A DNA stretch of 64,000 nt. Origin: Paenibacillus plantarum. Lineage in GTDB: Bacteria > Bacillota > Bacilli > Paenibacillales > NBRC-103111. Below, piece after piece: positions 44,088 to 53,201 of this stretch (position 1 is the stretch's first letter; each line of letters opens with the position of its first letter). Below the pieces are notes generated by a model, which saw only the letters and a list, made by a program, of their open reading frames with translations, ran no database searches and was not told where the DNA came from. The DNA is taken from assembly GCF_013141695.1 (NCBI RefSeq), contig NZ_WHNY01000075.1, positions 62,001 to 126,000 on the forward strand. Direction: 5' to 3'. Made by a program: the position numbers and the translations under genes.

Positions 44088-46286
44088 TTGACTAAACTTG
44101 CTCAATTAATGGATTTAATTGCAATGGTAGGAATTATGAATATCAAGAAAATTGAAATCGAGTATTTCAATGAAACTGAATTCAAATTGAAATTTGAGAA
44201 AGGCGATGGCCCCATTCAAAGAATGTCCGAACTTGAGGATTTTCTAGATGACATAGAGTGGTATGAAGTCGCGGAAATTGAAATTGAAATGTACAATGGT
44301 GGAGAAATGAAGATCGAGTTTCCTTATGTAGGTGGTCCTACTGGAGCAACAGGAGCAACAGGTGCAACTGGAGCAACAGGGGCAACAGGGGCAACAGGAG
44401 CAACAGGAGCAACAGGAGCAACAGGAGTAACAGGTGTAACTGGAGCAACAGGAGCGACAGGAGTAACAGGTGCAACAGGGGCAACAGGAGTAACAGGTGC
44501 GACGGGTGCGACAGGAGTGACAGGAGCAACAGGGGTAACTGGAGCAACAGGAGCAACAGGTGCAACGGGTGCGACAGGTGCGACAGGAGCAACAGGTCCT
44601 GCTGGGGGCGCAACAGGAGCAACAGGAGCAACGGGAGCCACAGGAGCAACAGGAGCGACAGGAGCGACAGGAGCAACAGGAGCGACAGGAGTCACAGGAG
44701 CAACAGGTGCTACGGGAGCAACAGGAGTGACAGGAGCAACAGGAGCGACAGGAGCCACAGGAGCAACGGGAGTTACAGGTGCAACAGGCCCAGTGGGTGA
44801 AACAGGTCCAGCTGGAGGATCAACAGGAGTAACTGGTGCACCAGGAGCAACCGGAGCAACCGGAGCAACCGGAGTAACCGGAGCAACAGGTTCAGCAGGA
44901 GCAACCGGAGCAACAGGGGTAGCAGGAGAAGCAGGAGAAGCAGGAGAAGCAGGTGTAGTAGGAGCGACAGGAGCAACAGGAGCAACAGGAGCAACAGGAG
45001 CAACAGGTGCAACAGGTGCAACAGGAGCGACAGGAGTAGCAGGAGCAACAGGTGAAACAGGAGCCACCGGTGCAACAGGGGTAGCAGGAGCAACAGGAGC
45101 AACAGGTGCAACAGGGGTAGCAGGAGAAGCAGGTGTAGTAGGAGCGACAGGAGCAACAGGAGCAACAGGAGTAGCAGGAGTAGCAGGAGCAACAGGTGAA
45201 ACAGGAGCCACAGGGGCAACCGGTGCAACTGGAGCAACTGGGGTAGCAGGAGCAACAGGAGCAACAGGAGAAACAGGAGCAACAGGAGCAACCGGAGCAA
45301 CAGGAGCAACAGGGGTTACAGGAGCGACAGGGGTAACAGGTGAAACAGGAGCAACAGGGGCAACAGGAGCAACAGGAGCGACTGGGTTAGTAGGAGCAAC
45401 AGGGGTAACTGGTGAAACAGGAGCAACAGGAGCAACAGGAGCTACAGGGGCAACAGGGGTAACAGGTGCAACCGGAGCAACCGGAGCAACAGGAGCAACA
45501 GGAGCAACCGGAGCAACAGGAGCGACTGGGTTAGTAGGAGCAACTGGGGTAACTGGTGAAACAGGAGCAACAGGAGCAACAGGAGCTACAGGGGCAACAG
45601 GGGTAACAGGTGCAACAGGGGTTACAGGAGCAACAGGAGCAACAGGGGTAACTGGTGAAACAGGAGCAACAGGAGCTACAGGGGCAACCGGAGCAACAGG
45701 GGTTACAGGAGCTACAGGTGCAACAGGTGCAACAGGTGCAACAGGAGCCACTGGGACACCAGGGCTAGGCGCTATGATTCCATTTGCATCGGGTCTTCCA
45801 GCTGCGTTGACTACAGTTTTAGGAGGCGTATTGAATACAAGTAGTCTTGTCGGATTTGGTAATTCGGCTACTGGGGTAACTATCGCTGGCGGAGTCATTG
45901 ATCTCACTGGGTCAGCAGGTTTACTCCTTAATATGGCATTCTCCGTCTCACGGCCTAGAACGATTGATTCAATCTCGGCGTACTTTAGTACTACAGCAGC
46001 GTTGTCTCTTGTAGGATCAACAGTCACAATAACAGCTCATTTGTTCCAATCAACAACGCCTAATAATACATTTACTGCAGTTCCAGGAGCGACTGTGACG
46101 CTATCTCCAGCATTAACAGGGCCACTTTCAATTGGAGCGATCAGTAGTGGGGTAACCACAGGTTTATCAATACCCGTTAGCACAGGTACGCGACTTCTGA
46201 TGGTATTTTCTGCATCTGTAACAGCCGGTATTGATCTTGCTACCGTAATTGCAGGCTACGCGAGTGCTGGTGTTGATTTCAGTTAA
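44088..46286 (+). CDS. Collagen-like spore-surface protein, BclB type (first copy)
   Basis: The product is 732 aa from a TTG start behind AGGAGGTG. Residues 1-82 form an acidic, apparently folded N-terminus. Residues 83-561 are about 160 Gly-X-Thr triplets (GAT, GVT, GET, GPA and so on), a collagen-like triple-helix region rich in Thr that could carry O-glycans. Residues 562-732 are a beta-rich C-terminal domain (IPFASGLPAALT; YFSTTAALSL; DLATVIAGYASAG) that I recognise as the BclB-type C-terminal domain of exosporium-type glycoproteins. No signal peptide is present, as for spore-layer proteins assembled in the mother cell. The repeat tract contains near-identical 144-bp duplications. Confidence 0.88.
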   Translation: MTKLAQLMDLIAMVGIMNIKKIEIEYFNETEFKLKFEKGDGPIQRMSELEDFLDDIEWYEVAEIEIEMYNGGEMKIEFPYVGGPTGATGATGATGATGATGATGATGATGATGVTGVTGATGATGVTGATGATGVTGATGATGVTGATGVTGATGATGATGATGATGATGPAGGATGATGATGATGATGATGATGATGATGVTGATGATGATGVTGATGATGATGATGVTGATGPVGETGPAGGSTGVTGAPGATGATGATGVTGATGSAGATGATGVAGEAGEAGEAGVVGATGATGATGATGATGATGATGATGVAGATGETGATGATGVAGATGATGATGVAGEAGVVGATGATGATGVAGVAGATGETGATGATGATGATGVAGATGATGETGATGATGATGATGVTGATGVTGETGATGATGATGATGLVGATGVTGETGATGATGATGATGVTGATGATGATGATGATGATGATGLVGATGVTGETGATGATGATGATGVTGATGVTGATGATGVTGETGATGATGATGATGVTGATGATGATGATGATGTPGLGAMIPFASGLPAALTTVLGGVLNTSSLVGFGNSATGVTIAGGVIDLTGSAGLLLNMAFSVSRPRTIDSISAYFSTTAALSLVGSTVTITAHLFQSTTPNNTFTAVPGATVTLSPALTGPLSIGAISSGVTTGLSIPVSTGTRLLMVFSASVTAGIDLATVIAGYASAGVDFS
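44334..45770 (+). repeat. Collagen triplet repeat tract (GGAGCAACA-type 9-mers)
   Basis: The tract is 1437 bp of GGNGCNACN-type units with occasional Val, Glu, Ala, Leu and Pro substitutions. A 95-bp segment starting at 45381 recurs almost exactly 144 bp later at 45525, showing recent duplication of 16 triplets. Shorter similar repeats start near 44945 and 45121 (GAAGCAGGTGTAGTAGGAGC). Slippage or recombination in this tract should change length in frame. Confidence 0.9.
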
Positions 46287-46303
46287 TGATTGTGTTAAAA
46301 ATT

Positions 46304-46378
46304 GACTCTATTTTCTCAGTTTTCATTACCCTATTATGTTTGATGGGAATGAAACTCGAGGAAATAGAGTTTTTTTTG
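46304..46378 (+). terminator. Terminator of the first collagen-like gene
   Basis: The arms GACTCTATTT and AAATAGAGTT flank a longer imperfect stem (TTTTCATT/AATGAAA). A run of eight or nine T follows. Confidence 0.8.
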
Positions 46379-46610
46379 CCTACTTTAATAGGTGAGCTGT
46401 TCGTCATAATTAATTCGTGCTGGTTAGTAGCTATGTCTTCATGTCGACAGTTGCCGTAGAAGCATTGACTCTAGCAATATTTGAAGAATTATACAATTCC
46501 TTATGTATAGTCATATGCATATTTTGGAGTGGACAACCATCTATTGCCAAAAAGTACAGACAAACCCTTGGGATTACTCGTATGATGAAGCATCACAGGA
46601 GGTGTTGTAA
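46379..46610. other. Intergenic stretch between the two collagen-like genes
   Basis: The 232 bp after the terminator carries no supported gene. An open frame from 46417 (65 aa) lacks a ribosome site. AGGAGGTGTTG (46599-46609) serves the next gene, and promoter elements are not clear. Confidence 0.5.
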
Positions 46611-48056
46611 TTGAGTCTCTTAGTTGGCAAAAAGAAAAGTACCATGACAGTGAAAAAACGTTTGATGATTAAAAAAAGTGGGGCAAAGCTCCACAATGTA
46701 TGTGGATGTGGATGTCACAAACGTAAGAAAAAAATGAAAAAACATTGCCACAAGATTGTTATTGTGAAGCGCAGATGTTGTAAAAAAGGTCCAAAAGGAG
46801 ATCGTGGTCCTCGCGGTTTCAGAGGTATTAACGGAGCTGCAGGAGCGATGGGAGCAACAGGAGCAGCAGGTGCCAATGGTGCAACTGGAGCAACCGGAGC
46901 AGCCGGAGCAACAGGAGTAGCCGGAGCAACAGGAGCAGCAGGTGCAGCAGGTGCAACCGGAGCAACTGGAGCAACAGGAGCTAGAGGGAGACGTGGAGAA
47001 GAAGGCGATCGGGGACCAAGAGGTCGCACAGGACCAACAGGAGCGACAGGAGTAACTGGACCATACGGAATTGGGAGCACAGGAGCTACAGGAGCAACCG
47101 GTGCAACTGGGGCCACAGGAGTAACTGGTCCACAGGGGATACCAGGACCAGGTGTAGGTGATACGGGTGCAACTGGAGCAACCGGAGCAACCGGAGCAAC
47201 GGGTTCAACTGGAGCAACCGGAGCAACTGGAGCAGGAGCAACCGGAGCTACGGGTGCAACAGGGGTAACAGGTTCAACTGGAGCAACCGGGGCAACAGGA
47301 GCAACAGGAGCAGGAGCAACCGGAGCAACTGGATCGACAGGAGCAACGGGAGTAACAGGAGCAACAGGAGCAACAGGAGCAGGAGCAACAGGAGCAACTG
47401 GATCCACAGGAGCAACTGGATCCACAGGAGCAACTGGATCGACAGGAGCAACCGGAGCAACGGGAGCAACAGGAGCAACAGGAGCACCCGGAATAGAAGG
47501 AACAAACGGGTTAGACGGGGCAACGGGAGCAACAGGAATACCAGGAGCATCAGCTATTATTCCATTTGCATCTGGCCTACCGGTAGCTTTAACATCAGCT
47601 TTATTTGGTGCAGCAGGAACGCAAGGGCTAATTGGATTTGGGGACAATGGAGTAGTTGCAACAATTCTAGGAGGACCAATCAATATCGCTGGTGGACCAG
47701 GGTTGCTACAAAACTTAGCATTTTCAGTGCCAAGGGCTGGTACTCTAACTTCGTTATCAGCTTACTTTAGTACAACGGCATCTGTAACTTTATTGGGCAC
47801 AGTTACAATCACAGCTAGAATTTATACGTCTCCAACACCAAATAATATTTTCAACCAAGTAGCGAGTGCGCCATTGGCTCCAACTTTAACAGGATTAATA
47901 AACTTAGGAACGATAAGCTCCGTAATAACAGCATTACCAAATATTCCTGTTACTGCTGGAACTCGGATATTAATCGTCTTTACTGCTGATTCATCTGGAT
48001 TAGACCTTGCAACAGTAGTTGCTGGTTATGCAAGTGCTGGTTTATCCATTAACTAA
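46611..48056 (+). CDS. Collagen-like spore-surface protein, BclB type (second copy, Cys/Lys-rich N-terminus)
   Basis: The product is 481 aa from a TTG start with AGGAGGTG about 6 bases upstream. Residues 1-59 are strongly basic and Cys/His-rich (CGCGCHKRKKKMKKHCHK, RRCCKKG), a likely anchoring, metal-binding or cross-linking segment. Residues 60-314 are collagen-like, beginning with classic charged triplets (GPKGDRGPRGFRG) and continuing as GAT/GST/GAG types. Residues 315-481 are the same BclB-type C-terminal domain as the first copy (IPFASGLPVALT; DLATVVAGYASAG). The two genes are clear paralogues in their last 170 residues only; their N-termini are unrelated. It is probably co-expressed in the spore coat/exosporium. 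Confidence 0.88.
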   Translation: MSLLVGKKKSTMTVKKRLMIKKSGAKLHNVCGCGCHKRKKKMKKHCHKIVIVKRRCCKKGPKGDRGPRGFRGINGAAGAMGATGAAGANGATGATGAAGATGVAGATGAAGAAGATGATGATGARGRRGEEGDRGPRGRTGPTGATGVTGPYGIGSTGATGATGATGATGVTGPQGIPGPGVGDTGATGATGATGATGSTGATGATGAGATGATGATGVTGSTGATGATGATGAGATGATGSTGATGVTGATGATGAGATGATGSTGATGSTGATGSTGATGATGATGATGAPGIEGTNGLDGATGATGIPGASAIIPFASGLPVALTSALFGAAGTQGLIGFGDNGVVATILGGPINIAGGPGLLQNLAFSVPRAGTLTSLSAYFSTTASVTLLGTVTITARIYTSPTPNNIFNQVASAPLAPTLTGLINLGTISSVITALPNIPVTAGTRILIVFTADSSGLDLATVVAGYASAGLSIN

Positions 48057-48097
48057 TCATGTTATAAAAATCGCAGATTAAATGGTTAGGACTTTTT

Positions 48098-48166
48098 GGC
48101 TCTTCTTTACTTATCCTCGTTCATTCGTATTTCGATTGAATGTGAATAAGTTAGAAGAGCCTTTTG
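48098..48166 (+). terminator. Terminator of the second collagen-like gene
   Basis: The arms GGCTCTTCT and AGAAGAGCC, extended by CTTAT/ATAAG, are followed by TTTTGTTG. Confidence 0.8.
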
Positions 48167-48184
48167 TTGTATCTCGAATTGCTA

Positions 48185-48222
48185 AAATAGAAAAAGACGC
48201 ACCCCATCAGGGCAGCGTCTTC
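48185..48222 (-). terminator. Terminator of the acyltransferase-GT2 fusion gene
   Basis: The arms AAGACGC and GCGTCTT with a CCCC/GGGG-containing centre are followed, on the minus strand, by TTTTT. Confidence 0.75.
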
Positions 48223-48248
48223 CATAAGGTGCTCAAGTATGAGTTGCT

Positions 48249-49739
48249 CTAACTTGCACTTACACTTGCACGAATCGAACGAATCCATTGCAGTGCTTGC
48301 TCGAAGTAAGGCTCATCCTTGTAGAATTGACTAAATATGTCTTCAAATCCGTCGGTGTTCGTTTTCTTTCTATTCTGGATAATGTCATGAAACCAAGGAA
48401 TGATCTTGTTATATAGCACTAGGTGCTTGTCTATGCGAATATCTTGTTCGGATAGCCCATTGCCTAGAAAATAGTTCAAAATCGATTGATAACTACGGAA
48501 GACCACGTTACCGAAATTGTAGCCACTAGGATCATTGGCTGCGAATCGATACATGCTTCGATTTATGATGCAGAAGCGGGGATTGTGTTGCAGTATGGCG
48601 TATTGAATATACATTTGGTTAAATGAAGAGTCGAGGAAGTGTTCGGGGGTATCGACCCTAAGCAAATCTTCTCGGCGTAAGATGGTTCCAGTAATAAATG
48701 TTGACATGATAGACGTTGCGGCTAAAAAGTGAGGAAGACCCTCGTTCAGATAGACCTGACCATCATTGTTATGCACGTTAACGTGTACCACACCGCAGTC
48801 ACCATGCTTCTGGAGAACGTTAAGAAGAGGAAGCAACGTTCCTTCAATTTGATAATCATCGTCCCCTTGGAGCTTGATGAATTTGCCTGCCCCCTTGAAC
48901 ATGACTTGAAAAATATTCCGATCGGCTCCAATATTCTCTTCATTTCGGAAATACATCAAATTCCTGTACTGTTCACGATATTTAGCGACAACTTGTGGGG
49001 TCGCGTCGGTTGAAGCGTTATCTGACACAATGACCTCGACCAATTCGTTGTTTCCGACTTGTGTCAAGATAGCATGCAGGCAATGATCCAAATTTGCTGC
49101 ACGGTTGTAAGTAGGAAGACAGATCGACATAAGAGGTTGTAGTCGGCGAATGGATATTCTTTTGTTCGCTTCTTCTTCATTCTTCACATCGATCCAGTTC
49201 CCGCTTTCTGGATCATAAACTTGCATGATACGTGCTGGGGTTCCAGCAACGATACAGTAATCAGGTATATCACACTCGACGAAACTGTGAGGACGGACTA
49301 TGCTTCCTTTACCAATACGAAGATTACCGATGATGACTGCGCCTTCACCTATCGAGGTTCCTTCACCAATGTAGACACGATTCCTATTCGCTCCTATTCC
49401 TTGGGATAATGCTAGATTGTCTACAGGACGGAAATGGTGTCCGGTATCGGAGATGAATACGTTAGAGTCTATTTCGACATGGGGTCCAAGCTCAACATAA
49501 TTCGTTGCCGAAATAATGAAACCCGGATTAGACGTACAGCCATCTCCAATAATAATTTTGGGGTATGTTTCAATATCTTCCGTTACAATGTTGAAATAGT
49601 AATGGGCGCGGATGGATACGTTTTTTCCTATATATACGCCTTCAGGGCAATAGATTTGGCCGCCATCCTGGATATTAGAGTTTTCTCCGAAATGGTGAAA
49701 CCTTGCTGTGAAATCCGGATGCAGATTGGGTACTGACAT
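48249..49739 (-). CDS. Hexapeptide acyltransferase fused to family 2 glycosyltransferase
   Basis: The start is the ATG at 49737-49739, with AAGGGAG about 9-10 bases upstream on the minus strand; a longer frame to 49784 has no ribosome site. The 496-aa product has an N-terminal left-handed beta-helix acyltransferase domain (about 1-190, repeated hexapeptides such as IGEGAVIIGNLRIGKGSIVRP, ending DYCIVAGTPARIMQ). A GT2 domain follows (about 205-330, SICLPTYNRAANLDHCL; VSDNASTDATPQVV; LQGDDDYQ). It probably both O-acetylates and extends a glycan. It lies opposite the two collagen-like genes and the CDP-sugar operon; a role in building the same surface glycan is inferred. Confidence 0.85.
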   Translation of the reverse strand: MSVPNLHPDFTARFHHFGENSNIQDGGQIYCPEGVYIGKNVSIRAHYYFNIVTEDIETYPKIIIGDGCTSNPGFIISATNYVELGPHVEIDSNVFISDTGHHFRPVDNLALSQGIGANRNRVYIGEGTSIGEGAVIIGNLRIGKGSIVRPHSFVECDIPDYCIVAGTPARIMQVYDPESGNWIDVKNEEEANKRISIRRLQPLMSICLPTYNRAANLDHCLHAILTQVGNNELVEVIVSDNASTDATPQVVAKYREQYRNLMYFRNEENIGADRNIFQVMFKGAGKFIKLQGDDDYQIEGTLLPLLNVLQKHGDCGVVHVNVHNNDGQVYLNEGLPHFLAATSIMSTFITGTILRREDLLRVDTPEHFLDSSFNQMYIQYAILQHNPRFCIINRSMYRFAANDPSGYNFGNVVFRSYQSILNYFLGNGLSEQDIRIDKHLVLYNKIIPWFHDIIQNRKKTNTDGFEDIFSQFYKDEPYFEQALQWIRSIRASVSAS

Positions 49740-49986
49740 GCTATTCACTCTCCCTTCAAATGCTTCGAACATTTTGTCCACCATTACTCACTATATTCAA
49801 TTAACGATCAAGGGTTTCGTGATACTACTCTTCTAGTTCGAAGAAATCATGCCTATTTTATATATAAAAATGGATATATCTAGGAGGAATTGTTAATCCC
49901 TATCAGCTATTGCCCCATACCAACCAAACCTTAAGTTCATAGGATAGTATTGGTTGAATTTTAATTGAAACGGAGGCAATTTCCGT

Positions 49987-51306
49987 ATGCAACATTCCAG
50001 CAGCGAGCTTCGCGAACAAATTCTTGCTTTGACGAAAAGCTATTACGAAGCGAATTGGCCCAAAACGGTGTTCGAGCCGGGAGTTACCCCTGTTCCTGTA
50101 AGTGGTAAAACGTTCGACGGTGAAGAGATGAGCCATTTAATCGACGCATCGCTTGATTTCTGGCTGACGACTGGACGATATGCAAGTGAGTTTGAGCAAA
50201 AGTTCGCTTCCTTTATCGGAACGCGTTTCGCATTACTAACCAATTCAGGTTCCAGTGCGAATCTTCTCGCTTTATCTGCTTTGACCTCTCCGCTGTTGAA
50301 AGATCGACGGTTGCAGCCTGGTGACGAAGTTATTACCGTCGCTGCAGGCTTTCCGACAACGGTTAATCCTATTATTCAGAACGGACTTGTACCGGTTTTT
50401 CTAGACGTAAAACTTCCTACGTACAATATCGATACAACGTTATTAGAAGCAGCAGTCAGTACACGTACGAAAGCGATTATGATTGCCCATACGTTAGGTA
50501 ATTTGTTTGATCTAGATGAAGTCAAGCGAGTGGCGGACAAATATGGGCTGTGGCTGATCGAGGATTGCTGTGATGCGGTCGGGTCGGAATATAAGGGGCG
50601 TAAAGCAGGGACTTTCGGGGATCTAGCAACCGTCAGTTTCTATCCTGCACACCATATTACTATGGGCGAAGGCGGCGCTGTTCTCATGAATTCTCCTTTG
50701 CTCAAAAAAGTAGTCGAGTCTTTCCGTGATTGGGGACGGGACTGCTGGTGTGAACCAGGGAAAGACAATACGTGCAGCCGTAGGTTCGGCTGGCAGCTTG
50801 GTGATCTGCCGTTTGGCTATGATCATAAATATACGTATAGCCATATCGGATACAATCTGAAGGTAACGGATATGCAGGCGGCGGTAGGCGTAGCTCAGAT
50901 GCAGAAGTTACCGGATTTTATCATGAAGCGAAAAGCCAATTTCAACATACTGAAGGAAGCACTCCAGCCGTTGGGAGAGATCCTAATTCTGCCAGAGCCG
51001 ACGCCGGAGAGTGTTCCAAGCTGGTTCGGTTTCCCGATAACGGTACGGGATGATTCGCCTGTATCGCGTGAACAGCTGACAGCAGCCCTTGAGCGGAATC
51101 GCATTGGTACGAGACTCCTGTTCGCAGGGAATTTGTTGCGTCAACCTGCTTATAAGCATATTACGCACCGAATTGTCGGAGACCTGACGAATACGGATGT
51201 CATTATGAATCGGACTTTCTGGATCGGTGTTCACCCAGGACTTACGCGTGAGATGCTTGATTTCACCGTGCAAACGCTAAGTGATACCTTGAAGAAAAGG
51301 GGTTAG
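49987..51306 (+). CDS. rfbH: CDP-6-deoxy-D-xylo-4-hexulose 3-dehydrase (RfbH/DdhC-like)
   Basis: The product is 439 aa of the DegT/DnrJ/EryC1/StrS fold. The Schiff-base Lys of the aminotransferases is replaced by His (YPAHHITMGEGGAV near residue 220), the signature of the E1-type C3 dehydratases. A Cys cluster for a [2Fe-2S] centre follows (DWGRDCWCEPGKDNTC near 253). With PMP and electrons from a reductase it removes the C3 hydroxyl of CDP-4-keto-6-deoxyglucose, giving a 3,6-dideoxy intermediate. It is first of a five-gene operon; the ATG follows GGAGG by 10 bases. No DdhD-type reductase is in the window. Confidence 0.9.
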   Translation: MQHSSSELREQILALTKSYYEANWPKTVFEPGVTPVPVSGKTFDGEEMSHLIDASLDFWLTTGRYASEFEQKFASFIGTRFALLTNSGSSANLLALSALTSPLLKDRRLQPGDEVITVAAGFPTTVNPIIQNGLVPVFLDVKLPTYNIDTTLLEAAVSTRTKAIMIAHTLGNLFDLDEVKRVADKYGLWLIEDCCDAVGSEYKGRKAGTFGDLATVSFYPAHHITMGEGGAVLMNSPLLKKVVESFRDWGRDCWCEPGKDNTCSRRFGWQLGDLPFGYDHKYTYSHIGYNLKVTDMQAAVGVAQMQKLPDFIMKRKANFNILKEALQPLGEILILPEPTPESVPSWFGFPITVRDDSPVSREQLTAALERNRIGTRLLFAGNLLRQPAYKHITHRIVGDLTNTDVIMNRTFWIGVHPGLTREMLDFTVQTLSDTLKKRG

Positions 51307-51309
51307 CTA

Positions 51310-52080
51310 ATGAAGGTCGTTATACTTGCCGGTGGATTCGGCACTCGCATCAGTGAAGAAACGCATGTTAAGCCGAAACCGATGATCGAAATCGGTGATA
51401 AGCCGATTCTTTGGCACATCATGAAGTCCTATTCTTCACATGGCTTTAACGAATTTATTATTTGTTTGGGCTACAAAGGATTCTTTATTAAAGAATATTT
51501 CGCTCACTATTATTTACATGAAGCGGATATTACGTTCGATTTCGGTAATCAAAATGAAACCGTTGTTCATCAACACAGTGCCCCTCCTTGGAAAGTCACC
51601 TTGGTGGATACTGGTAAGGATACGATGACTGGTGGTCGAGTCAAACGAATTCAGAACTATGTCGGCGATGAGACGTTCCTGCTGACGTATGGGGATGGCT
51701 TATCAGATATCGATATTGGAAAGCTCGTTGAATACCACAAGGCGCATGGGAAACTGGCTACGGTGACTGCGGTTCAGCCCTCTGGTCGCTTTGGCTCCCT
51801 CCGTTTGACTACGGATGATCAAGTACTCGGTTTTCAGGAAAAACCAGCGGGGGATGGCGGCTGGATTAATGCCGGATTTTTCGTCATGGAGCCGGAGGTT
51901 TTCGACAAGATAGATGCCGACAGTACGGTACTGGAAAAAGAACCGTTGGAAAATTTATCGGAGGATGGCCAATTAATGGCATTTAAGCATGAAGGATTTT
52001 GGCATCCGATGGATACTTTGCGCGACAAAAATTATTTGGAAGATTTATGGAAATCGAACAAGGCCCCTTGGAAAAAATAA
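51310..52080 (+). CDS. rfbF: Glucose-1-phosphate cytidylyltransferase (RfbF/DdhA)
   Basis: The product is 256 aa. The N-terminal nucleotidyltransferase motif (LAGGFGTRISEETHVKPKPM, residues 6-25) and the catalytic DIDIGKLVEYHK region fit RfbF, which makes CDP-glucose from CTP and glucose 1-phosphate. VNAGFFVMEPEVF-type and HEGFWHPMDTLRDK (near 225) are typical of this family. It starts 3 bp after the RfbH stop, behind AAAAGGGG. It supplies the CDP-glucose used by the next gene. Confidence 0.93.
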   Translation: MKVVILAGGFGTRISEETHVKPKPMIEIGDKPILWHIMKSYSSHGFNEFIICLGYKGFFIKEYFAHYYLHEADITFDFGNQNETVVHQHSAPPWKVTLVDTGKDTMTGGRVKRIQNYVGDETFLLTYGDGLSDIDIGKLVEYHKAHGKLATVTAVQPSGRFGSLRLTTDDQVLGFQEKPAGDGGWINAGFFVMEPEVFDKIDADSTVLEKEPLENLSEDGQLMAFKHEGFWHPMDTLRDKNYLEDLWKSNKAPWKK

Positions 52081-52103
52081 ACGACGGGAGAAAGGGGAGG
52101 CGT

Positions 52104-53186
52104 ATGGTCAATTCAGCTTTTTGGCATGGAAAGAGAGTTTTAATTACTGGACATTCAGGGTTTAAGGGAGCTTGGCTATGCCTGTGGCTGCAATCTCTTG
52201 GCGCCGATGTCATTGGGTATGCGCTTCAACCTCCGACTGAGCCTAATTTATTTCATTTATCTGGATTGGATAAGGATATGCAATCGTTCTTTGCGGATAT
52301 TCGTGATCGTGAGCGATTACGGCAAGTGGTGGCTGACACAGATCCGACGATTATTTTTCACATGGCCGCACAACCAATTGTAAGGAATTCCTACAAGAAC
52401 CCCGTAGACACCTATGAGGTCAATGTGATGGGAACCGTAAACCTGCTGGAAGCTGTTCGATCTGCTGCAGCGAGTGGTAAGAGCTCTATTCGGGCAGTCA
52501 TTAATGTGACTACGGACAAATGTTACGAAAACCGCGAATGGTCGTGGGGATACCGAGAGATTGACAGGCTAGGCGGCTTCGATCCTTATTCGAACAGTAA
52601 AGCTTGCTCAGAGCTCGTCACCTCGGCATTTCGTAGTTCTTTTTTTCACCCCGATAATGGGATAAGTATAGCAACTGCACGAGCGGGCAATGTCATTGGC
52701 GGCGGGGATTGGGCGGAAGATCGATTAATTCCGGATAGTATCCGCGCCTATCTGTCGAACACTGTGATGAACATTCGCAATCCTGCGGCAATCAGACCTT
52801 GGCAGCATGTATTAGAACCGCTTGGCGGCTATTTACTTTTGGCTGAACACATGGTGCTAGATACGGGGAAATATGGGGATGGATGGAACTTCGGTCCTCA
52901 TGATGCGGATGTGCAGAATGTGGAATGGGTGGTTCAACGGCTGGGTAGCAAGCTAGGTACTCATGACTTCTATGAAATAGAACGAGGATCTGATCAAGTC
53001 AAACATCCACATGAAGCGAACGTACTTAAGCTCGATTGTTCCAAATCTGCTAGTGCCTTGAACTGGCGTCCGAAATGGTCACTCGATACGACACTAGATC
53101 GCATTACAGAATGGGTACATGCCTACCAGGAACAGTTGGATACACGCAGTACCTGCTTGAAGCAGATTGAGGCATACATGGCTTGA
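52104..53186 (+). CDS. rfbG: CDP-glucose 4,6-dehydratase (RfbG/DdhB)
   Basis: The start is the ATG at 52104 with AAAGGGGAGG just upstream; the longer frame from 51999 overlaps RfbF. The 360-aa product is an extended SDR (GHSGFKGAWLCLWL near residue 15, YSNSKACSELV catalytic Tyr-Lys near 162, TTDKCYENREW near 135). It converts CDP-glucose to CDP-4-keto-6-deoxyglucose, the substrate of the RfbH-like enzyme. It is third in the operon. Confidence 0.93.
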   Translation: MVNSAFWHGKRVLITGHSGFKGAWLCLWLQSLGADVIGYALQPPTEPNLFHLSGLDKDMQSFFADIRDRERLRQVVADTDPTIIFHMAAQPIVRNSYKNPVDTYEVNVMGTVNLLEAVRSAAASGKSSIRAVINVTTDKCYENREWSWGYREIDRLGGFDPYSNSKACSELVTSAFRSSFFHPDNGISIATARAGNVIGGGDWAEDRLIPDSIRAYLSNTVMNIRNPAAIRPWQHVLEPLGGYLLLAEHMVLDTGKYGDGWNFGPHDADVQNVEWVVQRLGSKLGTHDFYEIERGSDQVKHPHEANVLKLDCSKSASALNWRPKWSLDTTLDRITEWVHAYQEQLDTRSTCLKQIEAYMA

Positions 53187-53201
53187 AGGAGGATGTTCGG
53201 A

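Noticed and set aside
44334..45770. Regular spacing that could suggest a CRISPR array
   Set aside because: Units are 9-mers in an open reading frame encoding Gly-X-Thr; there are no unique spacers.
44324..46027. Long antisense open frame (567 codons, PAPVAP-type) over the collagen gene
   Set aside because: It exists because GGNGCNACN repeats read in reverse lack stop codons. No ribosome site or terminator supports it, and the sense frame has clear N- and C-terminal domains.
46417..46614. 65-codon open frame between the two collagen genes
   Set aside because: It begins at GTG without a ribosome site and overlaps the next start; the composition looks random.
46715..47683. Antisense open frame over the second collagen gene
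   Set aside because: Same cause as above; composition is the mirror of the Gly-Ala-Thr repeat.
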